From positions 1,860,001-1,924,000 of the forward strand of contig NZ_CP100000.1 in NCBI RefSeq assembly GCF_024138165.1: a DNA stretch of 64,000 nucleotides, in the 5' to 3' direction. The translations under genes and the position numbers were made by a program. This document shows, piece after piece, positions 42,561 through 51,892 of this stretch. Origin of the DNA: Halorussus vallis (lineage in GTDB: Archaea; Halobacteriota; Halobacteria; Halobacteriales; Haladaptataceae). The first letter of the stretch is position 1, and every line of letters begins with the position of its first letter. The notes beneath the pieces were generated by a model that saw nothing but the letters and a program-made list of their open reading frames with translations, did not search any database and was not told the origin of the DNA.

Positions 42561-42897
42561 GCCTCACTCCCCGCTTTGACCGGAGGGGTGTTATAAAGGG
42601 CAGATGATTAGTGTCGTTTTCCGAGCGTTCACCTCAATCGGAAAACACGTGGGCGGAAAATGAGGTGAAAGCCACTTTTTACGACGTTTTCTTCGCGCCT
42701 TAGATAGTTCAAAAGTCCCTCTGGGACTTCGTTTCACTTCCTTCGAGACTGTCGTCCATCGTCTTGCGGATGGATGACAATCGACACGGTCGTGCGGCGC
42801 TCCGGCGGAATTCGAACCGGAAATCGCGGGCAGTTCGAGACGGCGCGCGCGGTCGCCGGGTCGGTCGAAACCACCTGCGCCACCGACCGGGAGCGAC

Positions 42898-43692
42898 CTA
42901 CGACCGCTCGTGGACCCAGAACTGCTCGTCGGTCGTGACCTCCTTCTTGAAGATCGGCACCTCGTCCTTCAGCCGATTGATGCCGTCCTCGACCGTCCGG
43001 AACGCCTCCTCGCGGTGGCCCGCCAGCACGACCACGAACACGATGTCCTCGCCGTACTCGATGACGCCCGTCCGATGGTGCATCACCACCTCGAAGACGC
43101 CCTCGCGCTCCTCGAGTTCGGCGGCGATGGCGGCCATTCGCTCCTCGGCGACCCCCTCGTACTTCTCGAACTCCAAGAACTCGGTCGATTCGTCCTCGGG
43201 GTCCTCCTTCGCGCGTACCCGGCCGGTGAAGGTGGCGATGGCGCCCGAGTACGGCGCGGCCTCCGAGTCCTTCGCGCGGGCGACCAGCGACTCTAGCGTC
43301 TCGTAGGGTTCGATAGCCTCGAGTTTCGCGAGGACCTCCTCGGGGTCGACGTCGCTCGCTTCCACGGCTTTCACGAGCGTCTCGCCCCGGCACTCGGCGC
43401 CGTCGAGGGTCACAGTCGGCACGTCGGCATCCGGGAATCCGACCAGCAACGCGTAGTCGTGGTCGGGTGCGAGGTCTTCGAGCACGCTCGTCAGCGTCCG
43501 GCCGTCGCCGGAGGCCGACCACTCGTTTTCGGAGAGCCGGTACTTCGCGCTCGCGGGTGTTTCGCCCGCGCCGACGTCAGTTTCGCGGCGCTCGACCTCC
43601 GCGACGCGAGCGGTTTCGCCGAGTCGGGAAGCCAGCCTGTCGGCGACCGCCCGAGACGCCGAGTCGGGGCCGACGACGCCCAGCACGTACAT
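42898..43692 (-). CDS. moaE: Molybdopterin synthase large subunit MoaE with MobB-like N-terminal domain
   Basis: From the ATG at 43692 the protein has 264 residues. The first ~110 (MYVLGVVGPDSASRAVADRLAS, then HDYALLVGFPDADVP) resemble the MobB P-loop fold, but the loop GVVGPDSAS lacks the usual GKT, so nucleotide binding is doubtful. After a linker, residues ~130-264 are MoaE: GAIATFTGRVR, LEFEKYEGVAEERMAAIAAELEE, VVMHHRTGVIEYGEDIVFVVVLAGHR, DEVPIFKKEVT with the active-site lysines, and a final W. It would transfer sulfur, with MoaD, in molybdenum-cofactor synthesis. The fusion is known in haloarchaea. Confidence 0.88.
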   Translation of the reverse strand: MYVLGVVGPDSASRAVADRLASRLGETARVAEVERRETDVGAGETPASAKYRLSENEWSASGDGRTLTSVLEDLAPDHDYALLVGFPDADVPTVTLDGAECRGETLVKAVEASDVDPEEVLAKLEAIEPYETLESLVARAKDSEAAPYSGAIATFTGRVRAKEDPEDESTEFLEFEKYEGVAEERMAAIAAELEEREGVFEVVMHHRTGVIEYGEDIVFVVVLAGHREEAFRTVEDGINRLKDEVPIFKKEVTTDEQFWVHERS

Positions 43693-43760
43693 AGCCGAAC
43701 CATGGGCCGGGGCGCGCAAGTAGGCTTCGGTGACCCGAGCGCGCCCGGCAGTTGGCAACC

Positions 43761-43766
43761 CTTAAG
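43761..43766 (+). promoter_or_regulatory. TATA-like box of pyrH-lysS
   Basis: CTTAAG ends 27 nt before the pyrH ATG, the spacing expected for a haloarchaeal leaderless or short-leader promoter. It sits in an otherwise GC-rich gap of about 100 bp between divergent moaE and pyrH. Confidence 0.5.
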
Positions 43767-43793
43767 GCCGCGTCCGGGCTACTCGGCGACAGA

Positions 43794-44519
43794 ATGAAAG
43801 TAGTCGTCTCCATCGGCGGGAGCGTGCTCGCGCCCGACCTCGGGTCCGAGCGGGTGCAGGCGCACGCGAACGTCATCGAGGACCTCGCCGCCGAAGGGTG
43901 CACCGTCGGAACCGTCGTCGGCGGGGGCGGTGTCGCCCGCGAGTACATCGGCGCGGCCCGCGACCTCGGCGCGAACGAGATCGAACTCGACGACATCGGC
44001 ATCGACGTGACGCGGCTGAACGCCCGGCTTCTCATCGCCGCGCTCTCCGAGCAGGCCGCGCCCAGTCCGCCCAAGGACTACGAGGCGGCCGGCCGCGCGA
44101 TGCACCGCGGCGACATCACCGTGATGGGCGGGGTGACCCCCGGCCAGACCACCGACGCCGTCAGCGCCGCCCTCGCGGAGTACGTCAACGCCGACTTGCT
44201 CGTGTACGCGACCAGCGTCAACGGCGTGTTCAGCGACGACCCCAACGAGAACGCCGACGCTCAGAAATTCGACGAACTCGACGCCGGCGAACTGGTCGAC
44301 GTCATCGCCGGCATCGAGATGACCGCCGGCAGTTCCGCGCCGGTCGACCTGCTGGCGGCCAAACTCATCGAGCGATCGGGCGTCCGAACCATCGTCCTCG
44401 ACGGCACCGAACCCGAGCGGGTCGCCGACGCGGTCCGATTCGGCGAGCACGACGGCACCGACATCATCCCCGAGGGCACCGACGACCAGATGACCTACTG
44501 GGTGAGCGACGAGCGATGA
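43794..44519 (+). CDS. pyrH: UMP kinase, archaeal type
   Basis: The 241-residue enzyme phosphorylates UMP to UDP in pyrimidine nucleotide synthesis. It has the amino-acid-kinase fold with MKVVVSIGGSVLAPD at the N terminus, the GTVVGGGGVAREYI loop near 40, LLIAALSEQAAPSPPKDYEAA, TVMGGVTPGQTTDAVSAALAEYVNADLLVYATSVNGVFSDDPN with the nucleotide-binding region, and ELVDVIAGIEMTAGSSAPVDLLAAKLIERSG. The ATG at 43794 matches the family start. The stop overlaps the lysS start by 4 nt (ATGA), so the pair is translationally coupled. Confidence 0.95.
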   Translation: MKVVVSIGGSVLAPDLGSERVQAHANVIEDLAAEGCTVGTVVGGGGVAREYIGAARDLGANEIELDDIGIDVTRLNARLLIAALSEQAAPSPPKDYEAAGRAMHRGDITVMGGVTPGQTTDAVSAALAEYVNADLLVYATSVNGVFSDDPNENADAQKFDELDAGELVDVIAGIEMTAGSSAPVDLLAAKLIERSGVRTIVLDGTEPERVADAVRFGEHDGTDIIPEGTDDQMTYWVSDER

Positions 44520-46333
44520 GCGACGACGCGGAAGACCGGGCGATGCACCCCGACGACGACCCCTACGTGCTCCAGGGACCCCAGCCCCACGCCTTCTGGG
44601 CCGAATCGGTCGCCGAGAAGGTGCTTGACCGCGTGCGCGAGGACCCCGACCGCGACCCCGACGACCCCATCGTCATCAAGGGCGGCATCTCGCCCTCCGG
44701 GGTCCCGCACCTCGGCAACATGAACGAGATCGTCCGGGGCTACTTCGTGGCCGAAGCTCTGCGCGACCGGGGCCACGAGGTCCGACAGGTGTTCACCGCC
44801 GACGACCGCGACCCCCTGCGGGGCCTCCCGCGAAAGCTCGCCGACCTCGACGGCGAGGTCGTGGACCTCGGGGACGTGAACGCCGGCGCGCTCGGGCGGA
44901 ACCTCGGCAAGCCCTACACCGCGATTCCGGACCCCTTCGGATGCTGTGACTCCTACGGCGACCACTTCGCGAACCTCATCCAGCGGAGCGCCGAACTGCT
45001 CGGCATCCCGGTCGAGATGGTCTCGAACACCGACCTCTACGAGTCGGGCGAGTTCGAGGACGCGACCCACTACCTGCTGGAGAACCGCGAGACGGCCCGC
45101 GAGGTGCTCGCCCACTACCAGGACAAGGTCGACGAGGACTACGTCCCGTTCAACCCCGTCTGCGAGGAGTGCGGCAAGATAACCGAGACGGTGACGGCCG
45201 TGAACCTCGGCGAATCTCCCGAAGAAACCACCGTCGAGTACGTCTGCACCGACATGGAGGCCGGCGACCAGACCATCGACGGCTGCGGCCACGAGGGCAC
45301 CGCCTCGCTTCGAGAGGGCAAACTCCCGTGGCGCTTCGAGTGGCCCGCCCAGTGGCAGGTGCTCGGCGTCGACCACGAGCCGTTCGGCAAGGACCACGCC
45401 GAGGGCTCGTGGCCCAGCGGGTCGGACGTGGCCCGGAACGTGCTCGGAATCGATCCGCCGGTCCCGATGGCCTACGAGTGGTTCACCCTCGACGGCGAGC
45501 CATTCTCCTCGTCGTCAGGTCACGTCGTGATGGTTCAGGACGTTCTGGAGACGATAGAGCCGGAGGTGTTGCGGTACTTCTTCACCAAGAACCCCAGCAA
45601 GGCCCGGGACTTCAACGTCGAGCACCTCGACTTCCTCGTCGACGACTTCGACGAACTGGAGGCGACGTTCTACGACGAGCGCGAGGCCGAGGAGAAGGAA
45701 GTCGAGATAGCCGACGCGTCGTACCCGCCGGTGATTCGCCCCTCCGTGGCCGCCCGATTCGACGCCGACGGCGAGCCAATTTCGGACCGCGAGCGCGACA
45801 GCGTCCCCGTCACCGACCCCGACCGCCGCGCCCGACTCGGCGACGTCATCACCGACACCTTCCGCGAGCGAGTGCGACTACCCTACACCTTCGCAGCCGT
45901 GCTCGGGATGACCGACGACCCCGAGCTTCGAGAGGAAATCGCCCGCCGGGAGGGCCACGTCGCCGACGACGCGCCGGAGTGGGCCGTCGAGATGGCGCTG
46001 GGCCGAGTCAAGCGCGCCCGCGAGTGGGCCCGCCGGACCGAAAACGAGTTCGACTACGACCTGAAGCGGACCGAGATGCCCGCCGTGGACCTCGACGCCG
46101 AAACCGAGGCCGCGCTCGACGAACTCGCCGACTTCGTCGAAACCCACGACGACCCCGACGAGATACAGGGCGAGATATACGAAACCGCGAAGCGTCACGA
46201 CATCGACATCGGCGAGTTCTTCTCGGTCGGTTACCGGCTCTTTTTCGACGACGAGCAGGGACCGAAACTCGGCCCGTTCCTCGCGAAACTCGACCGCGAG
46301 TTCGTGCTAACCCGGCTCCGACGGCGGGGTTAG
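44516..46333 (+). CDS. lysS: Lysyl-tRNA synthetase, class I
   Basis: The 605-residue class I LysRS, the archaeal form, charges tRNA-Lys. HIGH-like PSGVPHLGN stands near 60, zinc-type cysteine pairs occur in CEECGK and VCTDM...CGHEG around 220-265, and the KMSKS-equivalent FSSSSGHV lies near 345. The C-terminal helical anticodon-binding region contains HYQDKV-type and PYTFAAVLGMTDDPELREEI segments. It is longer than many class I enzymes because of acidic inserts, usual for halophiles. It begins inside the pyrH stop. Confidence 0.95.
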   Translation: MSDDAEDRAMHPDDDPYVLQGPQPHAFWAESVAEKVLDRVREDPDRDPDDPIVIKGGISPSGVPHLGNMNEIVRGYFVAEALRDRGHEVRQVFTADDRDPLRGLPRKLADLDGEVVDLGDVNAGALGRNLGKPYTAIPDPFGCCDSYGDHFANLIQRSAELLGIPVEMVSNTDLYESGEFEDATHYLLENRETAREVLAHYQDKVDEDYVPFNPVCEECGKITETVTAVNLGESPEETTVEYVCTDMEAGDQTIDGCGHEGTASLREGKLPWRFEWPAQWQVLGVDHEPFGKDHAEGSWPSGSDVARNVLGIDPPVPMAYEWFTLDGEPFSSSSGHVVMVQDVLETIEPEVLRYFFTKNPSKARDFNVEHLDFLVDDFDELEATFYDEREAEEKEVEIADASYPPVIRPSVAARFDADGEPISDRERDSVPVTDPDRRARLGDVITDTFRERVRLPYTFAAVLGMTDDPELREEIARREGHVADDAPEWAVEMALGRVKRAREWARRTENEFDYDLKRTEMPAVDLDAETEAALDELADFVETHDDPDEIQGEIYETAKRHDIDIGEFFSVGYRLFFDDEQGPKLGPFLAKLDREFVLTRLRRRG

Positions 46334-46442
46334 GCTGTTCCTACGGAGTCGTAACGACTGCATAACAAAGTGACTCGTCGCCGTTAATTTACGTTGAAGT
46401 CGGCCGACGCGGTACAGTCGGTCCGATAGATAGGAGATACTT

Positions 46443-46844
46443 ATGTCCCTGATCGAACTCAACTTGGAGAAACCGGCGCTCAAGCGCGTCGAGGCAGCGG
46501 AACCGAAACAGATCGAATCGTCGCAGGGCTCGTCGGGCACGTCGAGCAGTCACCAGTCGACCGACAAGCAATCGAGCGGTCAGCAGCAGTCCCAGTCCGA
46601 GAGTTCGCAGTCGCAGTCGAGCGACCAGCAGTCCCAGTCGGGAAGCTCTCAGTCCGGCGGCAAGAGCCGCATCCGAAAGTACGGCCGCCGGTTCGCCGTC
46701 CTCGGTGGCACCGCCGCGGGCGTCGCCGCCGCCCGAAAGATCCGCCAGCGCCAGAAGAAGAAGGGCTCTGAGCAGCAGAACCTCGAAGAGGACTGGCAGA
46801 CCGCAGACTCCCCGTCCGGGTCGCAGTCCTCCTCGTCCAAGTAG
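46443..46844 (+). CDS. Ser/Gln-rich low-complexity haloarchaeal protein
   Basis: The 133-residue protein has a short conserved head (MSLIELNLEKPALKRVEA), a ~50-residue Ser/Gln run built from repeated SQS/QQS units, then a basic patch (GKSRIRKYGRRFAVLGGTAAGVAAARKIRQRQKKK) with a short Gly/Ala hydrophobic part that could touch the membrane, and an acidic-Ser tail. No known domain. The DNA repeats (cagtcg/cagcag) make it prone to length change. It has its own small gap on each side. Confidence 0.6.
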   Translation: MSLIELNLEKPALKRVEAAEPKQIESSQGSSGTSSSHQSTDKQSSGQQQSQSESSQSQSSDQQSQSGSSQSGGKSRIRKYGRRFAVLGGTAAGVAAARKIRQRQKKKGSEQQNLEEDWQTADSPSGSQSSSSK

Positions 46845-46896
46845 CGTCGACGGCGTTCCCAAACGCATTTGACCGCCGCGTCCTTTTTTCCGTGCG

Positions 46897-48687
46897 ATGA
46901 ACGACACCCTCGTGTGGGTACTCGTCGGGATCGCGCTGTACTGGCTCGGAGCGCTGTATCTCGACTCACAGGGGCTGCTTCCGGCGTACGTCGGAACCCA
47001 GGGGCCGATTCTGACGATTCACACCAAGCGCGGCAAGCAGCTGTTGAACTTGCTCGCGCGCCCGAAGCGCTTCTGGCGGGCGTGGGGGAACTTCGGCCTC
47101 GGCATCGCGCTCGTCGTGATGGTCGGGACGTTCCTCCTGCTCGTGGTTCAGGCGGTTTCGGTCATCCAGAATCCCCCCGCGCCGTCGGTCGCCACCCAGC
47201 CGCGTAACGTCCTAGTCATCCCCGGCGTCAACCAGTTCCTCCCGCTGTCGGTCGCGCCCGAAATCATGTTCGGCCTGCTCGTCGGCCTCGTCGTCCACGA
47301 AGGTGGTCACGCCATCATGTGCAGGGTCGAGGACATCGAGATCGAGTCGATGGGCATCGCGGCGCTCGCCATCCTCCCGGTCGGCGCGTTCGTCGAACCG
47401 GACGAAGAGAGCAGGCGGGAGGCCGACCGCGGGAGCCAGAGCCGGATGTTCGCCGCGGGCGTGACGAACAACTTCGCGATTGTGCTGGTTTCGTTCTTGC
47501 TACTCTTCGGTCCCGTCGTCGGTTCCATCGCGGTCGCGCCCGGCGCGGCCGTCGGGGGCGTCATGCCGGGGTCGGCCGCCGACGGAAAGCTCCAGGCCGG
47601 CGACCGCATCGTCGCGGTGAACGGGCAGGCGGTCGAGAGCAACGAGGACCTCGGTCGGACGCTCTCGACCGTCGAGGGCCGGACGGTTTCGGTCGAACTG
47701 GCGGGCGGCGGAACCGCGAGCATTCGGCGCTCGTTGCTGATCGCCGGCATCTACACGAACTCGCCGTTCGCCGGCACGCTCGACAAGGGCGACACCATCG
47801 CCGCCGTCAACGGGACGAACGTCCACACCGAAGAGGGCTTCTACGACGCCGTCGCCGACCGGAAGGTGGCGACGCTCCGGACCGAGAACGGAACGACCGC
47901 GACCGGACCCGTCGGCGCGCTCGTGACCGTCCAGTCGAGCGGCCCGAGCGCGAAGGCGGGCCTGCCGACCTCGGGGACGGTGGTCGTGACCGAGATAGAC
48001 GGCGAGCGCATCACCAACTCGTCGGACCTGAGCGCCACGCTCGACCGACGTCGGCCGGAACAGACGGTCACCGTCGAGGCCTACGTCAACGGCACGCCCC
48101 GGACCTACGACGTGACGCTCGGCCAGAACGCCAACGGCGAGGCCATCATGGGCGTCTACGTCATGCAGGGGACCAGCGGCATCACCCTCAGCAGTTTCGG
48201 CGTCCAACTCTACCCGGCCGCGCAGTACCTCTCGCTGTTGGGCGGGCAGTTTGGTAACTTCGCTGGCGGGAGCCTCGGCCCCGTGGCCTCGTTCCTCTCG
48301 GGCATGCTCGGCGTCCTGTTGTTGCCGTTTGCCAGCGTCTCGCTCCAGACCACGTACAACTTCGCCGGCTTCGTGGCGTGGAACGGCGGCTTCTACACCG
48401 CCGCGGGCGGGCCGCTGTCGTTCCTCGGCGACTGGGGGCTGTTCCTGTTCGCCAACGTTCTGTTCTGGACCGGGTGGGTCAACCTCAACCTCGGGTTCTT
48501 CAATTGCATCCCGGCGTTCCCGCTCGACGGCGGCCACATCCTCCGGATGAGCACGGAGGCCATCGTCTCGCGGCTCCCGACGAACCAGGGCCGCGAACTC
48601 ACGACGATGGTCACGACGACCATCGGCCTCGTGATGCTGGTGAGCCTGTTGCTGATGGTGTTCGGGCCGCAGTTGTTGTCCGGGTGA
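46897..48687 (+). CDS. Site-2-protease family membrane metalloprotease with PDZ domains
   Basis: The 596-residue M50 protease has an N-terminal helix (LVWVLVGIALYWLGALYL), further membrane segments, and the zinc motif GLVVHEGGHAIMCR near 131-144. PDZ-like regions follow (GVMPGSAADGKLQAGDRIVAVNGQAV, and later NSPFAGTLDKGDTIAAVNG and GLPTSGTVVVTEIDGERI). The distal zinc ligand sits in NCIPAFPLDGGHI near 543, with membrane helices around it. Such enzymes cut membrane-bound regulators inside the bilayer. Its substrate is unknown. Two or three tandem PDZ-like units are more than in simple members. Confidence 0.88.
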   Translation: MNDTLVWVLVGIALYWLGALYLDSQGLLPAYVGTQGPILTIHTKRGKQLLNLLARPKRFWRAWGNFGLGIALVVMVGTFLLLVVQAVSVIQNPPAPSVATQPRNVLVIPGVNQFLPLSVAPEIMFGLLVGLVVHEGGHAIMCRVEDIEIESMGIAALAILPVGAFVEPDEESRREADRGSQSRMFAAGVTNNFAIVLVSFLLLFGPVVGSIAVAPGAAVGGVMPGSAADGKLQAGDRIVAVNGQAVESNEDLGRTLSTVEGRTVSVELAGGGTASIRRSLLIAGIYTNSPFAGTLDKGDTIAAVNGTNVHTEEGFYDAVADRKVATLRTENGTTATGPVGALVTVQSSGPSAKAGLPTSGTVVVTEIDGERITNSSDLSATLDRRRPEQTVTVEAYVNGTPRTYDVTLGQNANGEAIMGVYVMQGTSGITLSSFGVQLYPAAQYLSLLGGQFGNFAGGSLGPVASFLSGMLGVLLLPFASVSLQTTYNFAGFVAWNGGFYTAAGGPLSFLGDWGLFLFANVLFWTGWVNLNLGFFNCIPAFPLDGGHILRMSTEAIVSRLPTNQGRELTTMVTTTIGLVMLVSLLLMVFGPQLLSG

Positions 48688-48806
48688 GCGGGTTCGGGGA
48701 CCCGGCCTTCGTCGGAAAACGTTTATATACTCGTTGAAATGTCGTTGATTGAGATAGTCGCACGCACAGCACCAACTTTTTGACTCCCTGAACTCTATCG
48801 AGGGCA

Positions 48807-51194
48807 ATGAGCCAAGGGACCGACCCCGAGGAGCGGTCCGACGCGTCGCGGGTACAGAGCGGAATCGAGGGACTACGCTGGAGTCCCGCGCTCCGCGGAC
48901 CGGTCGAACCTCCCCAACACCACGACCACGACGACGAGGTGGCGAACGACCATCTCGCGTCCATCTACACCGACCGGCGCGAGCAGTTCGCGGCGGCCGT
49001 GCCGTTCATCGAACAGGGACTCGAACGCGGCGAGCGATGCCTCTACGTCGCAGACGAGAACTCCGAAGAGGCGGTGCTGGCGGCGATGCGAAACCGCGGC
49101 GTCGACGTGGACGCCGCCATCGATTCCGGACAGCTCTCCATCCATACGAAGGCGGACACGTACCTCAGAACCGGTGACTTCGACAGGGGCGCGATGGTCG
49201 AGTTCTGGGAGGATACCCTCCGGCGAGCGAAGGACGAAGAGGGGTACGCGGGCGTCAGGGCGGCGGCGGAGATGACGTGGGCGCTGGACGGCGACGCGAG
49301 CCTCGACGAACTGACCGAGTACGAGGCGATACTCAACACCGTCTACTCCGGCGAGGACTACGCCGTCCTCTGTCAGTACAACCGCGAGCGGTTTCCCCCG
49401 GAAGTCGTCCGCGACGTCGTCCGGACCCACCCGCACCTCATCGCCGACAGCACGGTGTACCACAACGTCTACTACACGCCGCCGGAGGAGTACTTCGGTC
49501 CCGACGACGCGGCCCGGGAGGTCGACCGGATGATGGGGACGCTCCGGGAGCGGACCGAAGTGAAGACGGAGTTGAAGGAGCGCCAGCGGTACCTGCGCAA
49601 GCAGAACGAAATCACGGCCAGTCCGGACCGCACGTTCGAGGAGAAGCTTCAGGCGCTGTTCGAACTCGGCTGCGAGCGCTTCGACCTCGAACTCGGCGCG
49701 ATGGCCACGGTCGACCCGGAAACCGACCGCTTCGAAATCGAGTACACCAGCGGCGACCACGAGCACTTCGAGCCGGGATTCGAACTCCCGCTGTCGGAAA
49801 CCTACTGCACCGCCGCCACCGAGGCGAAGGGGCCGGCGAGCGTCTCCGACCCGCGGGCGGACGGGTACGACGACGTCACCGTCAACCGAAAGTTCGGGCT
49901 GAAAGCGTACCTCGGCACCTACGTCGAGGTCGACGGCGACTTCGACCGGACGTTCTTCTTCGTCTCCTCGCAGTCCCGTAGCGAACCGTTCTCCGACGAG
50001 GAGCGGTCGTTCAACCGACTGTTGGGCCAGTGGGTGAAGTACGAACTCGAACGCCGTCAGCGCGAGCGCCACCAGCGGGCCCTGTACGAGATCACGGCCG
50101 ACGCCGACCGGACGTTCGAGGAGAAACTCCAGGCGCTGTTCGAACTCGGCTGCGAGCGCTTCGACCTCGAACTCGGCGGACTGGCCCGAATCGACCCGGA
50201 GTCCGACCACTTCGAGGTCGAGACCATCAGCGGCGACCACGAGCACCTGGTGCCGGGCGCACAGGTCGCGCTCTCGGAGACGTACTGTCGCGTCTTCGTC
50301 GACGAAACCGACGTGAAGGGCATCACCGACCCGCTCGACAGCGGCTTCCAGGGGACGCTGGCGTACGAGGAGTTCGGCGTGAAAGCATACCTCGGGACCC
50401 GCCTCGAACTCGACGATGGCCCCGACCGGACGCTCTTTTTCGTCTCGACGGAGCCGCGCGAACGAGGGTTCTCGGAGGCCGAGCGGACGTTCCACCACCT
50501 GATGGGCCAGTGGGTGCAGTACGAACTCGAACGCTCAAACCGAGAGGAGCAACTCGAATCCAAGAACGAGCGCCTCGAATCGTTCGCGAGCATGCTCGCC
50601 CACGAACTGCGCAACCCCGTCACCATTGGCCAGATTTACGGCCAGCAGTTGCCGGACGAGGCCGACTCAACGGCCGTCGAGCACGTCACGGATGCGTTCG
50701 ACCGCATCGAGAACATCATCGACGTGATGCTGGTGCTGACCCGCGACCGCGAGGCGATCGACGAGTGTTCGTCGGTCCGACTCGCCGACGCCGCTCGAGA
50801 GGCCTGGGACGACGTGGATACCCCCGACGCGACCCTCGACGTCGGGGTCGGGTGCGCGATACCGACCGACGAAACCTACGTCCGCCACCTGTTCCGGAAT
50901 CTGTTCGAAAACTCCGTCGAACACGGCGGGTCGGACGTCACCGTCACGGTCGGCGACCTGCCGGACGGCTTCTACGTCGAGGACGACGGGGTCGGCATCC
51001 CCGAGTCAGACCGCGAGGACGTGTTCGAAGCGGGCTACACGACCGCCTCGAACGGCGGTGGGACCGGACTCGGACTGGCGTTCGTCCGCGAACTCGCCGA
51101 CACCTACGGCTGGAGTTGCGGCGTGACCGAAAGCGAAGCGGGCGGCGTGCGCTTCGAGTTCCGGAACGTGGACGCCGACACCTCCGACGCGTAG
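48807..51194 (+). CDS. Sensor histidine kinase: MEDS, two GAF domains, HisKA, HATPase
   Basis: The 795-residue soluble sensor begins with a MEDS domain (residues ~45-230: DHLASIYTDRREQFAAAVPFIEQGLERGERCLYVAD), found in archaeal one-carbon or redox sensing. Two tandem GAF domains follow, each opening RTFEEKLQALFELGCERFDLELG (~270 and ~430) and closing LLGQWVKYELERR / LMGQWVQYELERS. The phospho-acceptor stands in MLAHELRNPVT near 593, the ATP site in LFRNLFENSVEHGG, VEDDGVGIP and GGGTGLGLAFV. No membrane helix. A response-regulator partner is not seen nearby. A TTTATATAC box at 48721 may be its promoter, leaving a ~55-nt leader. Confidence 0.9.
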   Translation: MSQGTDPEERSDASRVQSGIEGLRWSPALRGPVEPPQHHDHDDEVANDHLASIYTDRREQFAAAVPFIEQGLERGERCLYVADENSEEAVLAAMRNRGVDVDAAIDSGQLSIHTKADTYLRTGDFDRGAMVEFWEDTLRRAKDEEGYAGVRAAAEMTWALDGDASLDELTEYEAILNTVYSGEDYAVLCQYNRERFPPEVVRDVVRTHPHLIADSTVYHNVYYTPPEEYFGPDDAAREVDRMMGTLRERTEVKTELKERQRYLRKQNEITASPDRTFEEKLQALFELGCERFDLELGAMATVDPETDRFEIEYTSGDHEHFEPGFELPLSETYCTAATEAKGPASVSDPRADGYDDVTVNRKFGLKAYLGTYVEVDGDFDRTFFFVSSQSRSEPFSDEERSFNRLLGQWVKYELERRQRERHQRALYEITADADRTFEEKLQALFELGCERFDLELGGLARIDPESDHFEVETISGDHEHLVPGAQVALSETYCRVFVDETDVKGITDPLDSGFQGTLAYEEFGVKAYLGTRLELDDGPDRTLFFVSTEPRERGFSEAERTFHHLMGQWVQYELERSNREEQLESKNERLESFASMLAHELRNPVTIGQIYGQQLPDEADSTAVEHVTDAFDRIENIIDVMLVLTRDREAIDECSSVRLADAAREAWDDVDTPDATLDVGVGCAIPTDETYVRHLFRNLFENSVEHGGSDVTVTVGDLPDGFYVEDDGVGIPESDREDVFEAGYTTASNGGGTGLGLAFVRELADTYGWSCGVTESEAGGVRFEFRNVDADTSDA

Positions 51195-51231
51195 TCGCTC
51201 CCCCCTGCTCCTCGCGGGCGAACCGAACGGC

Positions 51232-51753
51232 TCACTCCTCGCCGTCGAGTCCCATCCGCTCGTAGAACTCCTCCGGCGTGTCCGGAACGCGCTCGAAGTC
51301 GCCGAAGTCGCGCTCGTAGTGGCGAATTAGCTGTTCGACGATCCAGGCGCTGAACTCCTCGTCGAAGCGCCACTCGTCGTCGCGGTCCTCGACCTCGAAG
51401 CGGTCGTCGGTGGCGAACGCCGCGAAGACGTGGTAGAAACCCAGGATGACGTCGGCGAAGTCGCGGGCCTTCCCGCCGCTCTCGCGGCGCTTCTCGGCGA
51501 GTTCCTCGCGGCCCGCGTCGGTGAGTTCGAAGTACTTGCGGTCGGGTTCGTCCGCGCGCTCGATGCGCTCGGCCCAGCCCTTCTCCTCGAACTTGTAGAG
51601 AATCGGGTAGACCGACCCGTAGGAGGGCTCCCAGTGCCCGCCGCTTATCTCGCGTATCTCCTTGAGTATCTCGTACCCGTATCGCGGCTTCTCGTCGAGC
51701 AGTTCGAGCACGAGGTACGAGATGAGCCCTTTCGGCGGGCCGCTCTTCCGCAT
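51232..51753 (-). CDS. PadR-family transcriptional regulator
   Basis: The 173-residue protein starts MRKSGPPKGLISYLVLELLDEKPRYGYEILKEI, with the winged helix typical of PadR, then GGHWEPSYGSVYPILYKFEEKGW as the recognition part and YFELTDAGREEL as wing. The C-terminal half (DVILGFYHVFAAFATDDRFEV) is the helical dimer domain. ATTTAAATA lies only 9 nt before the ATG, too near for a usual TATA box, so it may be an operator. It is divergent from pitA, a natural target candidate. Confidence 0.85.
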   Translation of the reverse strand: MRKSGPPKGLISYLVLELLDEKPRYGYEILKEIREISGGHWEPSYGSVYPILYKFEEKGWAERIERADEPDRKYFELTDAGREELAEKRRESGGKARDFADVILGFYHVFAAFATDDRFEVEDRDDEWRFDEEFSAWIVEQLIRHYERDFGDFERVPDTPEEFYERMGLDGEE

Positions 51754-51892
51754 TGGTGGGGTATTTAAATCGCGGTTTTGAAAGACTTTCGGTCGGGGGG
51801 ACGCCCGCCGCGAACGACCGGGTCGGTCCGGAGGCTGGAACCCGCGAGTGCGACTCAAAAACTCCTTAGGCCGTCGGTACCGAGGACGAACC

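Noticed and set aside
42795-42905. tRNA-like sequence on the minus strand (GGTTCGAATT, GCGCAGGTGG)
   Set aside because: I could not fold a cloverleaf: the T stem mispairs, the loop has an extra T, and no anticodon arm or matching acceptor stem forms. At most a tRNA remnant.
44495-45397. 300-codon frame opposite lysS
   Set aside because: Val/Gly/Asp-rich shadow of a strong housekeeping gene.
48739-48783. 14-codon ORF starting MSLIEI before the histidine kinase
   Set aside because: The TATA box at 48721 is too close for it, and the likeness to the start of the 46443 protein is probably chance.
48873-50498. 541-codon frame opposite the MEDS histidine kinase
   Set aside because: Long only because of GC-rich codon structure; the plus strand has complete MEDS, GAF and kinase motifs.
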